NCBI GenBank assembly: GCA_028821145.1
Contig: JAPPHC010000014.1
Coordinates: 1 to 64,000, forward strand
Length of the DNA stretch: 64,000 nucleotides
From: Gammaproteobacteria bacterium
GTDB lineage: Bacteria > Pseudomonadota > Gammaproteobacteria > Steroidobacterales > Foliamicaceae
Reading direction: 5' to 3'
Under the pieces are notes generated by a model. The model worked only from the letters and a program-made list of their open reading frames with translations. It searched no databases and was not told where the DNA came from. Position 1 is the first letter of the stretch, and every line of letters starts with the position of its first letter. Both the position numbers and the translations under genes were made by a program. Below, piece by piece: positions 26,012 through 37,677 of the stretch.

Positions 26012-27924
26012 GGCAGCCCCCTAAGTCGATCAATGGCGTCGCGGAAGGCCGTCGGCATTCGTGCCGCCAATTCAGAATCGCTTCGAACCCGGGCCGCCAG
26101 TACCGCCGCATAATCTGTCTTGCGTTTCCTCAATTTGCGCACAAGATCTTCGTTATTGAGGCTCTCGGCGTTCTCGACGCCAATGACCTGAAGCGTTTCG
26201 CGCAGTTCTTGACCCAATCCGTCAGCGACGAGTTGCTGCTCCAGATCGCCGTTGGAGTGGTTACCGCAACGCATTTCAATCTCTGACGCGTCGAATCCCC
26301 GATTCTGTATGCGTTGATTAAACCGCCTTCCCTCCGCGTCGCCATCAAATACCGCAAGCCAAGGTATGTCCATTGCCCTTGCCAGAGCAGCAAAGGTGGC
26401 CGGGCTACCGTTATTCTGGGCGTCAATGACCGATACACCATGCCGGTCAAGATCGTAGTTCAAGGCATACCCGATGGCATGCACCAGCAGATAGTCGGCC
26501 TGACCCTCGACGAGCAGCCATCGTTCCGCAAAGAAGACCTCCCCCCGCATGCGCCGTGCATAGGTTTCCAGCGCCTGCAGTTCGTCATCGGCTACATGCA
26601 GGGAAGATCGATCCCGCAAGTCGCGTAGCGATGGCTCAAGCTCAGCGCGACGCTCGTCCAAAGCGCAGCGAGTTAGCAGTTCGCGATACGCCGTGTCGTC
26701 GAGGACGCCGTGAACAGTGAGCAACTTCGCAACGGGTTCATAGGACAGCAGCCCGGCTGTTTTTTCGACGACCGTTTCAAGCCCATCGAAATTCGGGATC
26801 GAGACGGAAAAACTCGCAGGTAGCGAGCGAACCTCCGTGCGGCCAGCGTTGAGACGCACCAGCCGCAGGTCGCGAAAGGGCACCTGCTGAACGAAATACG
26901 GGGAATGTGTGGTGACGATTTTCTGACCGGGTAATGCGTCGATCTGGTGCCACAGCGTGCGAACGGCCTGCGGATGCAGATGCGTCTCAGGCTCCTCAAG
27001 CGCTAGCATAGGCTCGCTTCCCGCTTCGTACAACTCGCGCAGCAGATGGTCGACGAATGCTTGGAAAAGGAAAATGACCGCCAGGCTTTGCAAACCTTGG
27101 CCTTGTCGTCGTAGCGGAAGCCAAGGCAAGCCAGCCTCGTTGCGCAGGATAATCTCAGCTCTGGATAGCAGATCCCAGGTTTTAAGTGGCACCATCCTCA
27201 GGTCAAGTCCGCCTTCTTTATCCCGTGCCGCAACCCGTGTTGCGCCTGAAAGGGTATTGGCGATGTCCGCCAATCGCGGATCGGCTTTAAGGAGCCTGCG
27301 ATTAAGTAGGTCGAGGACTCGCATCGCACGCGATTCGAGTTCTGGAGGGATGTTCAGATCCTTTAGGAGACGGTTCCAGAATTGGGATGATCGCGCGGAA
27401 AATTCGTCCTTCACGTCACGTAAAGCGTCAAGATAAAACACCGGAATATATCGCCAGAAGCGTTCAAGATTGACTCGGCGCGCGCCGATGCCTACGAGCG
27501 GCTCACGGCCCACGTCCAGAAACTCCCAGCTCGGTTCAAAGCTGTCGGTGTCGGCATTCCATACGCATCGCGTTCTCAGGCGGACGGACCGAAGGCCAGT
27601 CACCAAGTCCAACTGCACGATGTCGCCGAGGTCTTCCACGATAGCGTCGGGCCATTCGCGGGATTCCCGTTCTTCGGACCGGAGTTCGATCGTCACGCCG
27701 CTCGATGATTTGGGATCTTCCGCTTCATTCGACATGTGGATGTCATATTCGCTAAAGCCGGTTCCGCGCTGGCCCCAACGTCGCGTGAGGGCGATTCTTA
27801 TCGCGTCGAGAATGGCAGTCTTGCCCGAATTGTTCGGACCGACGAGTACCGTGGTCTTGCCAAGATCCATGGCCAGATGCCGTATGGACCGGAAGTTCTC
27901 AATCTCGACACGAGTTATGCGCAT
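26008..27924 (-). CDS. OLD-family ATPase/TOPRIM nuclease (GajA-like)
   Basis: This 638-residue protein has an ABC-type ATPase with Walker A VGPNNSGKTAILDA (about 28-41), a signature/Walker B region LALEEPETHLHPQAVRT near 303, and the His switch TTHSPYFVQQVP. The TOPRIM nuclease domain follows, with catalytic Glu in LLVEGQADYLLVH near 468 and the DxD metal site in AVFDGDAEGRRF near 521. OLD nucleases nick or cut DNA; in Gabija, GajA partners with a UvrD-like helicase. The downstream helicase gene starts inside this stop codon region (ATGA), supporting a GajA/GajB-like pair. It begins 43 nt after the SNF2 helicase gene. Confidence 0.9.
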   Translation of the reverse strand: MRITRVEIENFRSIRHLAMDLGKTTVLVGPNNSGKTAILDAIRIALTRRWGQRGTGFSEYDIHMSNEAEDPKSSSGVTIELRSEERESREWPDAIVEDLGDIVQLDLVTGLRSVRLRTRCVWNADTDSFEPSWEFLDVGREPLVGIGARRVNLERFWRYIPVFYLDALRDVKDEFSARSSQFWNRLLKDLNIPPELESRAMRVLDLLNRRLLKADPRLADIANTLSGATRVAARDKEGGLDLRMVPLKTWDLLSRAEIILRNEAGLPWLPLRRQGQGLQSLAVIFLFQAFVDHLLRELYEAGSEPMLALEEPETHLHPQAVRTLWHQIDALPGQKIVTTHSPYFVQQVPFRDLRLVRLNAGRTEVRSLPASFSVSIPNFDGLETVVEKTAGLLSYEPVAKLLTVHGVLDDTAYRELLTRCALDERRAELEPSLRDLRDRSSLHVADDELQALETYARRMRGEVFFAERWLLVEGQADYLLVHAIGYALNYDLDRHGVSVIDAQNNGSPATFAALARAMDIPWLAVFDGDAEGRRFNQRIQNRGFDASEIEMRCGNHSNGDLEQQLVADGLGQELRETLQVIGVENAESLNNEDLVRKLRKRKTDYAAVLAARVRSDSELAARMPTAFRDAIDRLRGLP

Positions 27925-27967
27925 GTAGAAAACATCTCGTGAAGTGCGTGTGTGCTGGTCATTTTTT

Positions 27968-31504
<3,537 letters not shown>

Positions 31505-31607
31505 TCTCGCGATCACCGTTCTTTGAAGTGATTGCGGGGCCCGCAATGCGCATGATCTGATCGACCCTGTCGGTTCGCGGCGCGAAGGGGTTCATGAGAC
31601 AACGCCG

Positions 31608-32630
31608 TCATGCCGCAGCTCCGTTGGCTCTCGCCTCGATCTCGGCGCACCGCTCCATCAGCGCATCGAATGGCTCATTCTCGTCGAGCAGCATGCCGTC
31701 GGCCTGCATTCTCGCGTAATCGTCCGCGAGCACCGCCTGCGCAGTCCCGGCGGGAATGAGCTGCAAGGCACCGGACACTGCCGCCTCATAGTCGATTCGC
31801 TGGCCGCTGGCATCGTTCTCGGAGAAGAACATGGCCTTGTGACGGGCGACGGAGAGGGCGAGTTCACGGTCAGCGAGTGCGCTCGCGGCAATCCCAGCCT
31901 CGTCGAGCCGCGCGAGATCGTGCCAGTGCCGTGAAAGACGCTCGCCGCGCCGCCGTTCTTGGTGGCAATAGACGTGAATGGCGGTCGCCTTTTCCCAGAA
32001 AGTTCGCTCCGCTAGCATGACGGACGGGTGCGCCTCCGGAAAAACAAGATCGGACAGATGGGGCGCGGCGTCACACACGACTGGCATACTGGTATGCGGC
32101 TCGCCTGTCGAACGCGCGCCGAACTCCAACTTGACCTCTGGGCGCACGAAGTCCGTCTCCTCGAACAGTGGCTCGTAATCAATGAAGATTCGGTCTCCGT
32201 CCGCTCGAACCCGCGCAACGAAACCCGCACGAGCTAGCGCCTCCCGAACGATTGGCAAGGCTTCACCGCGGACCCATTCGACAAGTCGGGCGCGGATCGC
32301 GCGTGTCCAGCGCTTTTGTTGGCTGCGTGTGGGAGGTAGCGCTTCGTCGCCGGAGCCGGCCACAAGATCCGGTGCAAAAGCACGGATGTCGTAGGTAATG
32401 TCGACATCTTCGGAGAAGCGGCGGATTGCGCGCCAAACCTTGGACAGCGACGTGCCGCCCTTGAAGGTCAGATGTTCGGCAAACGGCGCGTCGAACAGCA
32501 GATTGAGCGCCGCCACGACCCAGATGTCCTTCTCCAGCAGATGCGCTTTGTGAACGCTGGCGCGTTCCACGACCTCCAGAGCATCGCGACGTTCGGCGTT
32601 CGACAGATCCTGGTAGCGCGCTTCAGCCAT
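31608..32630 (-). CDS. AbiEii-type nucleotidyltransferase toxin
   Basis: This is a 340-residue nucleotidyltransferase-fold toxin of the AbiE system. The catalytic motif is FKGGTSLSKVW (about 56-66) followed by the paired aspartates in FSEDVDITYD (about 72-80). A later Lys/Tyr-rich region WEKATAIHVYCHQERRRG also fits the family. AbiEii toxins modify tRNAs or nucleotides to halt growth and are held in check by AbiEi. Its start at 32630 overlaps the antitoxin stop by 8 nt, the normal type IV toxin-antitoxin order. It precedes the DrmD-like helicase on the same strand. Confidence 0.88.
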   Translation of the reverse strand: MAEARYQDLSNAERRDALEVVERASVHKAHLLEKDIWVVAALNLLFDAPFAEHLTFKGGTSLSKVWRAIRRFSEDVDITYDIRAFAPDLVAGSGDEALPPTRSQQKRWTRAIRARLVEWVRGEALPIVREALARAGFVARVRADGDRIFIDYEPLFEETDFVRPEVKLEFGARSTGEPHTSMPVVCDAAPHLSDLVFPEAHPSVMLAERTFWEKATAIHVYCHQERRRGERLSRHWHDLARLDEAGIAASALADRELALSVARHKAMFFSENDASGQRIDYEAAVSGALQLIPAGTAQAVLADDYARMQADGMLLDENEPFDALMERCAEIEARANGAAA

Positions 32631-33219
32631 GCGGCAGTCGCGCACTCACGGGTTCGGCCATCCAGTTCGGCATCAACGCCCGGGCAGTGGAGAGTTCGTT
32701 CAGCTCTTCAGCGGAGAGCGTCGGCAGAACCGCTTCCAGACCATTTTCGACTTCTTCGGGACCAAGCCAGGCCAGAGCGCGGATGACATTCCCCGCCCTG
32801 CGGTGCGGTGCCGCCAGTTGCCAGCGCGGGGCGTGGCGCAGTTCGACCGTGTGTGCCCCGAAATGCAGCCGGCGGCTGGGGCCGGAAGTGAGATAGACCA
32901 TCCGAACGGGATTCTGGGCGGTCAGTCCAAGGCGGTTGGCTGCGGACCCGCCGCAAGGAACGATCGTCTCGCCCCATAGCGCGGAAAGCGCGGCGAGCGC
33001 CTTGCCGATCCTAGGTCCGCGGACACCGAAACGGGTCTCGACGGGGCGCATATACACCCCCTTGCAGATGCGCATGAGCTTGCCGGAACGAGCGAGGCGC
33101 GACAGCGCCTGGTCTATGGCCGCACGGTTTCCGAGGTGAAGCAGCGCACCGGGACACAGCGGCGTGGCCTCCGGGAGGCTTTCGGCATACTCCATGATGC
33201 GCTGTGGGAGGCTGCTCAT
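32623..33219 (-). CDS. AbiEi-type antitoxin (DUF6088)
   Basis: This 198-residue protein has an N-terminal winged-helix segment (LPQRIMEYAESLPEATPL then ALSRLARSGKLMRICKGVY), which in AbiEi binds the promoter. The C-terminal antitoxin domain includes ALSALWGETIVPCGGSAANR and RLHFGAHTVELRHAPRW. It is the first gene of the long minus-strand defence operon and overlaps AbiEii by 8 nt. A strong AAAGGAG ribosome binding site lies 10 nt upstream, inside one arm of an 11-bp inverted repeat that brackets the likely promoter. Confidence 0.85.
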   Translation of the reverse strand: MSSLPQRIMEYAESLPEATPLCPGALLHLGNRAAIDQALSRLARSGKLMRICKGVYMRPVETRFGVRGPRIGKALAALSALWGETIVPCGGSAANRLGLTAQNPVRMVYLTSGPSRRLHFGAHTVELRHAPRWQLAAPHRRAGNVIRALAWLGPEEVENGLEAVLPTLSAEELNELSTARALMPNWMAEPVSARLPHG

Positions 33220-33228
33220 GGCCAGTTT

Positions 33229-33287
33229 CTCCTTTCGCGATGTCAGAACAATGGGGGTCAGAATACCACTTTACAACGCGAAAGGAG
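33229..33287 (-). promoter_or_regulatory. AbiE promoter/operator with inverted repeat covering the ribosome binding site
   Basis: Perfect 11-bp arms, ctcctttcgcg at 33229-33239 and cgcgaaaggag at 33277-33287, flank a 37-bp AT-richer spacer holding TATTCT and TTGTAA hexamers on the minus strand. The arm nearer the gene includes the AAAGGAG ribosome binding site of AbiEi. AbiEi antitoxins are known to repress their own operon by binding inverted repeats, so this is a likely operator. If transcribed, the upstream arm could also pair with and hide the ribosome binding site. Confidence 0.6.
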
Positions 33288-33358
33288 CGCGTTTCCCGGG
33301 TTTCCCGGCCGAGCCAAGAGACTATGGACCGCGTTTGCCGCCCGGATCCCGTGTTTGG

Positions 33359-33760
33359 TCAAGAGCGCGGTTTCGGTTGTTTTGCGGCCTGATCGCGGAT
33401 CGAAGCTTGGACTTCGCTAGCTGCTTTGGCGATTCTCTCAAGCTCTTCCTGCCTCCCGTCGCGGATCATTTCGTCGCGCCGGAGCGTCGCGAGCAGGTAT
33501 ACGCCGCGAAAAACTCGCTCGATTTGGCCGGCGAGGTCGGCGGGAAAAGGCTCGGAAACCGGAGCAAGCTTGCCGATGGAGAGTTCCACTGCGGCATGTC
33601 GCACAAACTCGGCGGGCGCCATTCGACGCGCCGCGGCTTCCTTTTCGATGCCTGCCCACTCGGAATCGGAGAATCGGACGGAGTGCGGCGCGCGCGGTAC
33701 GGGCCGGTGTTCTGCGGATTTTTGGCCGGGTCCCGCCATGGCCGTGTCATTTTGGTTCAT
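33359..33760 (-). CDS. Ribbon-helix-helix protein, MobC-like
   Basis: This is a 133-residue protein with an RHH-type core (HSVRFSDSEWAGIEKEAAAR then MAPAEFVRHAAVE, about 28-60). A long helical C-terminus follows (LLATLRRDEMIRDGRQEELE), probably coiled coil. Proteins of this pattern accompany relaxases as MobC-like accessory DNA-binding factors, but no relaxase is found here. The start at 33760 is chosen over 33808 because it leaves a GGAA-type ribosome binding site and opens close to the domain. The three GCGTATGC-type inverted repeats upstream are its likely binding sites. Confidence 0.6.
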   Translation of the reverse strand: MNQNDTAMAGPGQKSAEHRPVPRAPHSVRFSDSEWAGIEKEAAARRMAPAEFVRHAAVELSIGKLAPVSEPFPADLAGQIERVFRGVYLLATLRRDEMIRDGRQEELERIAKAASEVQASIRDQAAKQPKPRS

Positions 33761-33853
33761 TAATTGGTTTCCAAGTCGCCTTGATCGCAGGGTCGAGTGC
33801 CACGCCATCTACAGGGCCGAAAGCCGATTACTGTCGCCCCGGCGCTTGCTTTC

Positions 33854-33974
33854 GCGTATGCCCTCAGCATACGCATAGGATCGCCCCTTGACGGTGGCGT
33901 ATGCTCTTCAGCATACGCCACTCCGCAAGCCCGCGGAATACCGGAACATCCGGGCGTATGCTCCAGAGCATCCA
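33854..33974. repeat. Three iterated palindromes GCGTATGC-N5/6-GCATACGC
   Basis: The first copy is GCGTATGC-cctca-GCATACGC at 33854-33874. The second is TGGCGTATGC-tcttca-GCATACGCCA at 33895-33920, with perfect 10-bp arms. The third, GGCGTATGCTC-ca-GAGCATCC near 33953-33973, is imperfect. They lie about 95-215 bp upstream of the RHH gene start. Such repeats suit an operator or an oriT-proximal site bound by that RHH protein. Confidence 0.75.
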
Positions 33975-34416
33975 CTCTTCCCGGCAAGAACCAGGCGCCT
34001 TATGTCGTTGAAAACACAAGAGAAGCAGGCCAGGCGCGCGCCTGGTGTTGAGGGCATCGGAGATGCGTGGGGTGTGTCGGTGCCACCGCTCCGCGGTCAA
34101 GATGGCTCTGGATTCGAAGAGAAGCGATGGAGAAAATCGCCGCCGGAGAACCCGGCGGGTAGCAGCCGCCGCGGCGATTGAGCGGGCGGCAGTTGCGGAC
34201 ATTGATGCGGACGGTGGTGCTCGGCGTGATGCGGAGACATCCGCGGAAGCGCCAGCACTTCGGTCCGCACTATTGCGGGCAGGTGTGCAAGACGTGCTGC
34301 GCACGGTTGCGGTCACAGTCCGGGACACTCGTGCGTGAATGAGTGTGCGAGCCGGTGCATGTCGCAGGGAGCAGCGGCGAAGCGCAGCGTGACTGCATCG
34401 ACGGCGGCCGGAGTGA

Positions 34417-34447
34417 AGCGGGCCGCGCCGAAGTGACGCGGCCCGCT
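34417..34447 (-). terminator. Strong hairpin after the DUF2493 gene
   Basis: Perfect 11-bp arms agcgggccgcg (34417-34427) and cgcggcccgct (34437-34447) surround a 9-nt loop, 14 bp beyond the DUF2493 stop on the minus strand. No clear T-run follows, so it is a weak or Rho-assisted terminator candidate. Confidence 0.45.
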
Positions 34448-34460
34448 GTCGTGTTGCGGT

Positions 34461-35384
34461 TCACGCGGCCTTCATGACCGGTATGCCCATCGACGCGGCC
34501 TTGTCGACGAGGTTGCCGGTGATGCCGCTGCCGGGGAAGGCGATGACGCCTTTCGGTAGGAGGTTCAGCAGTTCGTCGTTGCGGCGGAACGGCGCGGCGC
34601 GTCCATGCCGCTGCCAGTCGGGCTTGCACACGATCTGATGCACGCCGTTCTGTTCGGCCCACTGCGCGGCGAACCGTTCCACACCTGGGCCACCTCCATG
34701 CACGAGGACCATGTCGGCGTACTTGGCGCGGACCTTCTCCAGGCTGCGGTAGACGGCGTCCGGGTCGCTGACGTCCTTGCCTCCGGTGATGGCGACGAGT
34801 GTGCCGTCGGGCAGGTGTGCCTTGGTCTCGCGGTCCTTGCGCGCCCGGAGGAAGTCGCGGGCGTCGATCGCCGCGGAGGTCAGCTTGCGTGTCTGGCTGG
34901 CGTGGCTGCCGCTTCTCGGACGCCAAGTGTCGCCGGTGGCGGCGCGGTAGGCGTCGGCGGCGCTGTCGCGCAGTTGCTCGAAGGCGTCGCGCCGGTCGCC
35001 AAGGTTCCGCGCGCGGTCCGTAGTCAGTTCGAGTTCGCGCGCCTTGATCTCTGAGCCGTCCTGCGAGGATTGCAGTTCGCGCAGTTGCGGTGATAGGCGG
35101 TCCACGGCCCGGTCGAGTCTTCTCACCTGGGCGTGGAAGGCGTTGACGATGCCCCACAGCAGATGCTCGCGTTCGTCGGCGAGTTGGAAACCATCGGACG
35201 TTACATCCTCTGCAAGAGTGCGGAACGCTTCGCTGACGGCGGTGATCGCGCCGTCGCGGTCGAAAATCTCGCGAGGATCAAACTCCCCGCGTTCGGGAGT
35301 TGCGCCGTAGAGCGCGGCGTTCTCGCAGATCATGGCGGTCGTGGACTGTGACTGTTGAGTGTTAATGGTGTCGATATCGAACAT
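34461..35384 (-). CDS. DUF2493 (YspA/SLOG-fold) protein
   Basis: This is a 307-residue protein. The C-terminal half is a SLOG Rossmann-like domain: LVAITGGKDVSDPDAVYRSL, MVLVHGGGPGVERFAAQWAE, KPDWQRHGRAAPFRRNDELL and VIAFPGSGITGNLVDKAA. It probably binds a nucleotide or nucleic-acid-derived ligand. The N-terminal 170 residues are helical. DUF2493 proteins are common on integrative conjugative elements; their role is unknown. A GGAGA ribosome binding site precedes the ATG. It lies downstream of ssb on the same strand, separated by a terminator-like hairpin. Confidence 0.82.
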   Translation of the reverse strand: MFDIDTINTQQSQSTTAMICENAALYGATPERGEFDPREIFDRDGAITAVSEAFRTLAEDVTSDGFQLADEREHLLWGIVNAFHAQVRRLDRAVDRLSPQLRELQSSQDGSEIKARELELTTDRARNLGDRRDAFEQLRDSAADAYRAATGDTWRPRSGSHASQTRKLTSAAIDARDFLRARKDRETKAHLPDGTLVAITGGKDVSDPDAVYRSLEKVRAKYADMVLVHGGGPGVERFAAQWAEQNGVHQIVCKPDWQRHGRAAPFRRNDELLNLLPKGVIAFPGSGITGNLVDKAASMGIPVMKAA

Positions 35385-35746
35385 TGGGGTGTCTCCAGTT
35401 ATGACGTTGGTAGTGAAGCCGGTGGGCTTTTATCGCCGGAAGCTCTGGCCGGCTTGTGCCTATTGGTTCACGCGCGCGCAGGGGTGTCACCGCGAAGCGG
35501 CCGCAACGAAGTGGAGGACCCCGCAGGGGTTGACGCCGTGAGCACGTGGGAAACGATGGGCACGAGACGGAAAGAGCTACTTATGGGGCTGGGCACACCC
35601 TCGTCTGCGCGATTACACCGGGCTGCCCTCTCACGCCAGCACTCGGATGGTGCGCGGACCTGGGATGAAGGACTCGAGATCGGCTGCAAACGAATAGGGC
35701 GAGTGCGGAAGCACTCGCCCTATTCGGGGACGGAAGAGGCGCAGAC
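35385..35746. other. Gene-free stretch between ssb and DUF2493
   Basis: No coding sequence is supported here. It contains the ssb terminator hairpin at 35691-35726 and, nearer 35390, the ribosome binding site of the DUF2493 gene. A promoter for DUF2493 presumably lies between them but no clear hexamers stand out. Confidence 0.5.
35691..35726 (-). terminator. Intrinsic-type terminator of ssb
   Basis: A perfect 16-bp inverted repeat (cgaatagggcgagtgc at 35691-35706 and its complement at 35711-35726) with a 4-nt loop lies 20 bp past the ssb stop codon. On the minus strand the stem ends in ATTCG followed by TTTGC, a short T-run. Stem strength and position support transcription termination. Confidence 0.7.
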
Positions 35747-36202
35747 TCAAAACGGGATCTGATCGCCCTGCCCTTCGGCCTGGGAGGCGTCCGCGGGCGT
35801 CGCCGAACCATTGGCCGGTTCGCCGGCTTCCGGTGCTGCGCCGTTGCCGTTCGGCCGGTCCAGGAACTGCACCCGCGAGCCGGGGGCCAGCAGGATCTCG
35901 GTCGAGAACCGGTCGGAGTCCTCGCCCTCCTTGCGCCAGCGCCGCGTTTGCAGCTTGCCCGCGACGTAGACCAGGCGGCCCTTCCGTGCGTTCTTGACCA
36001 GCATGTCGACCAGCCCGGGCTGGAACGTGACGGCCCGGTGCCACTCGGTCTTGTCGACGCGCTCGCCGCTCGTCTTGTCGATGTACGACTCGTCGGTGGC
36101 GATGCTCAGGTTGGCCACGCGGCCCCCCGAAGCCAGGTGGTTGACCGTGACGTCGGCGCCGAGGCGGCCGATGACTTCTGCCCTGTTCAATCCGAAACTC
36201 AT
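35747..36202 (-). CDS. ssb: Single-stranded DNA-binding protein
   Basis: This is a 151-residue OB-fold SSB. The N-terminus LNRAEVIGRLGADVTVNHLA, the core TEWHRAVTFQPGLVDMLVKN and RLVYVAGKLQTRRW are typical. A Gly/Ala/Pro-rich linker leads to the acidic tip DQIPF, which binds SSB partner proteins. It is preceded by an AAGGAG ribosome binding site. As an island-borne second SSB next to mobility-type genes it likely protects single-stranded DNA during transfer or replication of the element. Confidence 0.93.
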   Translation of the reverse strand: MSFGLNRAEVIGRLGADVTVNHLASGGRVANLSIATDESYIDKTSGERVDKTEWHRAVTFQPGLVDMLVKNARKGRLVYVAGKLQTRRWRKEGEDSDRFSTEILLAPGSRVQFLDRPNGNGAAPEAGEPANGSATPADASQAEGQGDQIPF

Positions 36203-36280
36203 GTTCGTTCTCCTTCTGCTTGATGATGACGATGGGATGGCGAACGATCGGGAACCGGAATCTCTCCAGACCCCTTTCGT

Positions 36281-36457
36281 TCATCCTTCTCTGGCTTCCC
36301 TCCAACTCGGGCACTCGGCGACCTCGCGGTCGGGACAGCGCCGGGCCTGGTCGTCAGCGACCGTCTCCCGGACGGCGTCGGCGTCAATCCCGAGCTCGGA
36401 GAGCAAGTAATCAGTAGCTGCGGGGATCGGGTCGTAGTCGATGTCGGATACGAACAT
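36281..36457 (-). CDS. Small acidic hypothetical protein
   Basis: This is a 58-residue open frame (MFVSDIDYDPIPAATDYLL to SWREAREG) with an excellent AAGGAGA ribosome binding site 7 nt before the ATG. It lies between the zinc-ribbon repeat gene and ssb on the same strand, and its stop is about 80 nt before the ssb start. The composition is acidic with two cysteines. No family is recognised; its position suggests an accessory factor of the ssb transcription unit. Confidence 0.6.
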   Translation of the reverse strand: MFVSDIDYDPIPAATDYLLSELGIDADAVRETVADDQARRCPDREVAECPSWREAREG

Positions 36458-36578
36458 GGCAATCTCCTTTGGTGATCGCGCCCGGGCCGGGGGAGCCGGT
36501 CTCCCTCTCCTCTCCCGGGCGTTCGCCCGGCGCGCGCTGCCCTCGAACTGAGGTAGCTCCCCGCCGAATGAGGAACGC

Positions 36579-37589
36579 TTACCCCCATCCCGCCAGCCGC
36601 GCCGTAACGGGCGCGTCGTTCAGGATCTCCACCTCGTCGAACGACAGGCCGGCGAAGGCCAGTTCGGCGATGGCGTCGGCTTCGGTATCGAACGGGCCGT
36701 GCGTCTCGCCCGTGGCGAGTTCGATCACCGTGAAACTGGGATCCCACACGGGGATGCCGCGGAAGAAGTCGGAGCGCTCGTACGATCGTCTTGCACACGC
36801 TTCACAACGTGACGCCCCGTGACTGGGTACGCCGCAGTCCGTACAACGGCCCGCTGCGCGCCGCTCCCAGTACCGTTGCCGGCTTCGCGCGTTCTTGCGC
36901 TCGGGCCGACCGCGCTCGGCCTCCAGGACGGCGCAAGGCGTACACTGAGAACCGCGGTCGGTCGTCGGCCCCCCGCATCGGGTGCAAAGGCGGTTGGCCC
37001 TCCGGAAAGCGTATAGTTCGCGCTCCGCCGCCTGCCGGGTCTCCCGGCAGGGATCGCAGGTCGCGCCGCCTTCAACGGGAGGCCGGCGGCCGCACCGCAC
37101 GCACGTCCCTCCGTCGAGGCGGGCCTGCCGCCGCCGGGCGCTGGCCGCCCTGCCGGCTTTGCGCCGGCCTTGCGGATTCCGGCCGCCATAGAGTTTGCCC
37201 TGGTTTCGGGCCCGCGCGTACCGGGCGCGCTCGGCGGCGCGGCGCTTCTCGCCGCATCCGGCGCAGAGCCGGCGGCCGGATTCCGGTGGATTGACGCCGC
37301 ACTTGGTACAGGCCCCCCGCGCGATCCGCTCGGCGGTCCGCTGCCGGCTGCGCGCGCGTTCGCCGGCCCGATTACGACGGCGCTGGATGCCTGCTGTCTG
37401 CCGGCGGGCGTCGCGGTCGCGGTCCCAGGCCCGGCGTTTCTCGGCACAAACGCCGCACAAGGCGAGGCCGTTCTCGGGTGCTCGGGCTCCACACCGGGGG
37501 CAAAGGCCTGCCGCCCGGCGCTGTTCGGTCCGCTTGCGGAAGCGCTCGCGGTCCGCGGCGCGGCCCTGGTCAGGATCACGATAGGCCAT
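36579..37589 (-). CDS. Five-repeat CxxC zinc-ribbon protein
   Basis: This is a 336-residue, strongly basic protein made of five tandem units. Each has a CxxC pair, an 8-14 residue spacer and a second CxxC, then an Arg-rich helix: LCPRCG/LCGVCAEKRRAWDR, ACTKCG/LCAGCGEKRRAAER, TCVRCG/TCDPCRETRQAAER, LCTRCG/QCTPCAVLEAERGR and RCTDCG/RCEACARRSYER. The C-terminal 75 residues form a separate domain (FTVIELATGETHGPFDTEAD). It probably binds nucleic acid. The start at 37589 has a GGAG ribosome binding site and opens directly before the repeats. No function is known to me. Confidence 0.7.
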   Translation of the reverse strand: MAYRDPDQGRAADRERFRKRTEQRRAAGLCPRCGARAPENGLALCGVCAEKRRAWDRDRDARRQTAGIQRRRNRAGERARSRQRTAERIARGACTKCGVNPPESGRRLCAGCGEKRRAAERARYARARNQGKLYGGRNPQGRRKAGRAASARRRQARLDGGTCVRCGRRPPVEGGATCDPCRETRQAAERELYAFRRANRLCTRCGGPTTDRGSQCTPCAVLEAERGRPERKNARSRQRYWERRAAGRCTDCGVPSHGASRCEACARRSYERSDFFRGIPVWDPSFTVIELATGETHGPFDTEADAIAELAFAGLSFDEVEILNDAPVTARLAGWG

Positions 37590-37677
37590 TGGCGGCTCCA
37601 GGTCGGCACAGGAAGAAGGACGCCCGTTCGGCGGCGGGCCGGCGGGACGTCCGCGGGAAGGCGTAGGTACGCGCCGG

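Larger units (their letters stand above)
33764..34460. other. Non-coding stretch of about 700 bp with palindromic repeats
   Basis: Open frames cross this stretch on both strands but none has family resemblance, a convincing ribosome binding site or consistent codon use. It holds the three palindromic repeats near 33854-33974 and a strong hairpin at 34417-34447. In an element with MobC-like and SSB genes this is the natural place for a transfer or replication origin, but no known nic site is recognised. Confidence 0.45.

Noticed and set aside
33864..34338. Overlapping frames on both strands in the 700-bp gap
   Set aside because: Low-complexity Ala/Ser/Arg translations spanning palindromic repeats; no family or ribosome binding site supports them.
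36515..36530. Short hairpin CCGGGC-GTTC-GCCCGG after the zinc-ribbon gene
   Set aside because: Six-bp stem in a very GC-rich stretch with no T-run; too weak to call a terminator.
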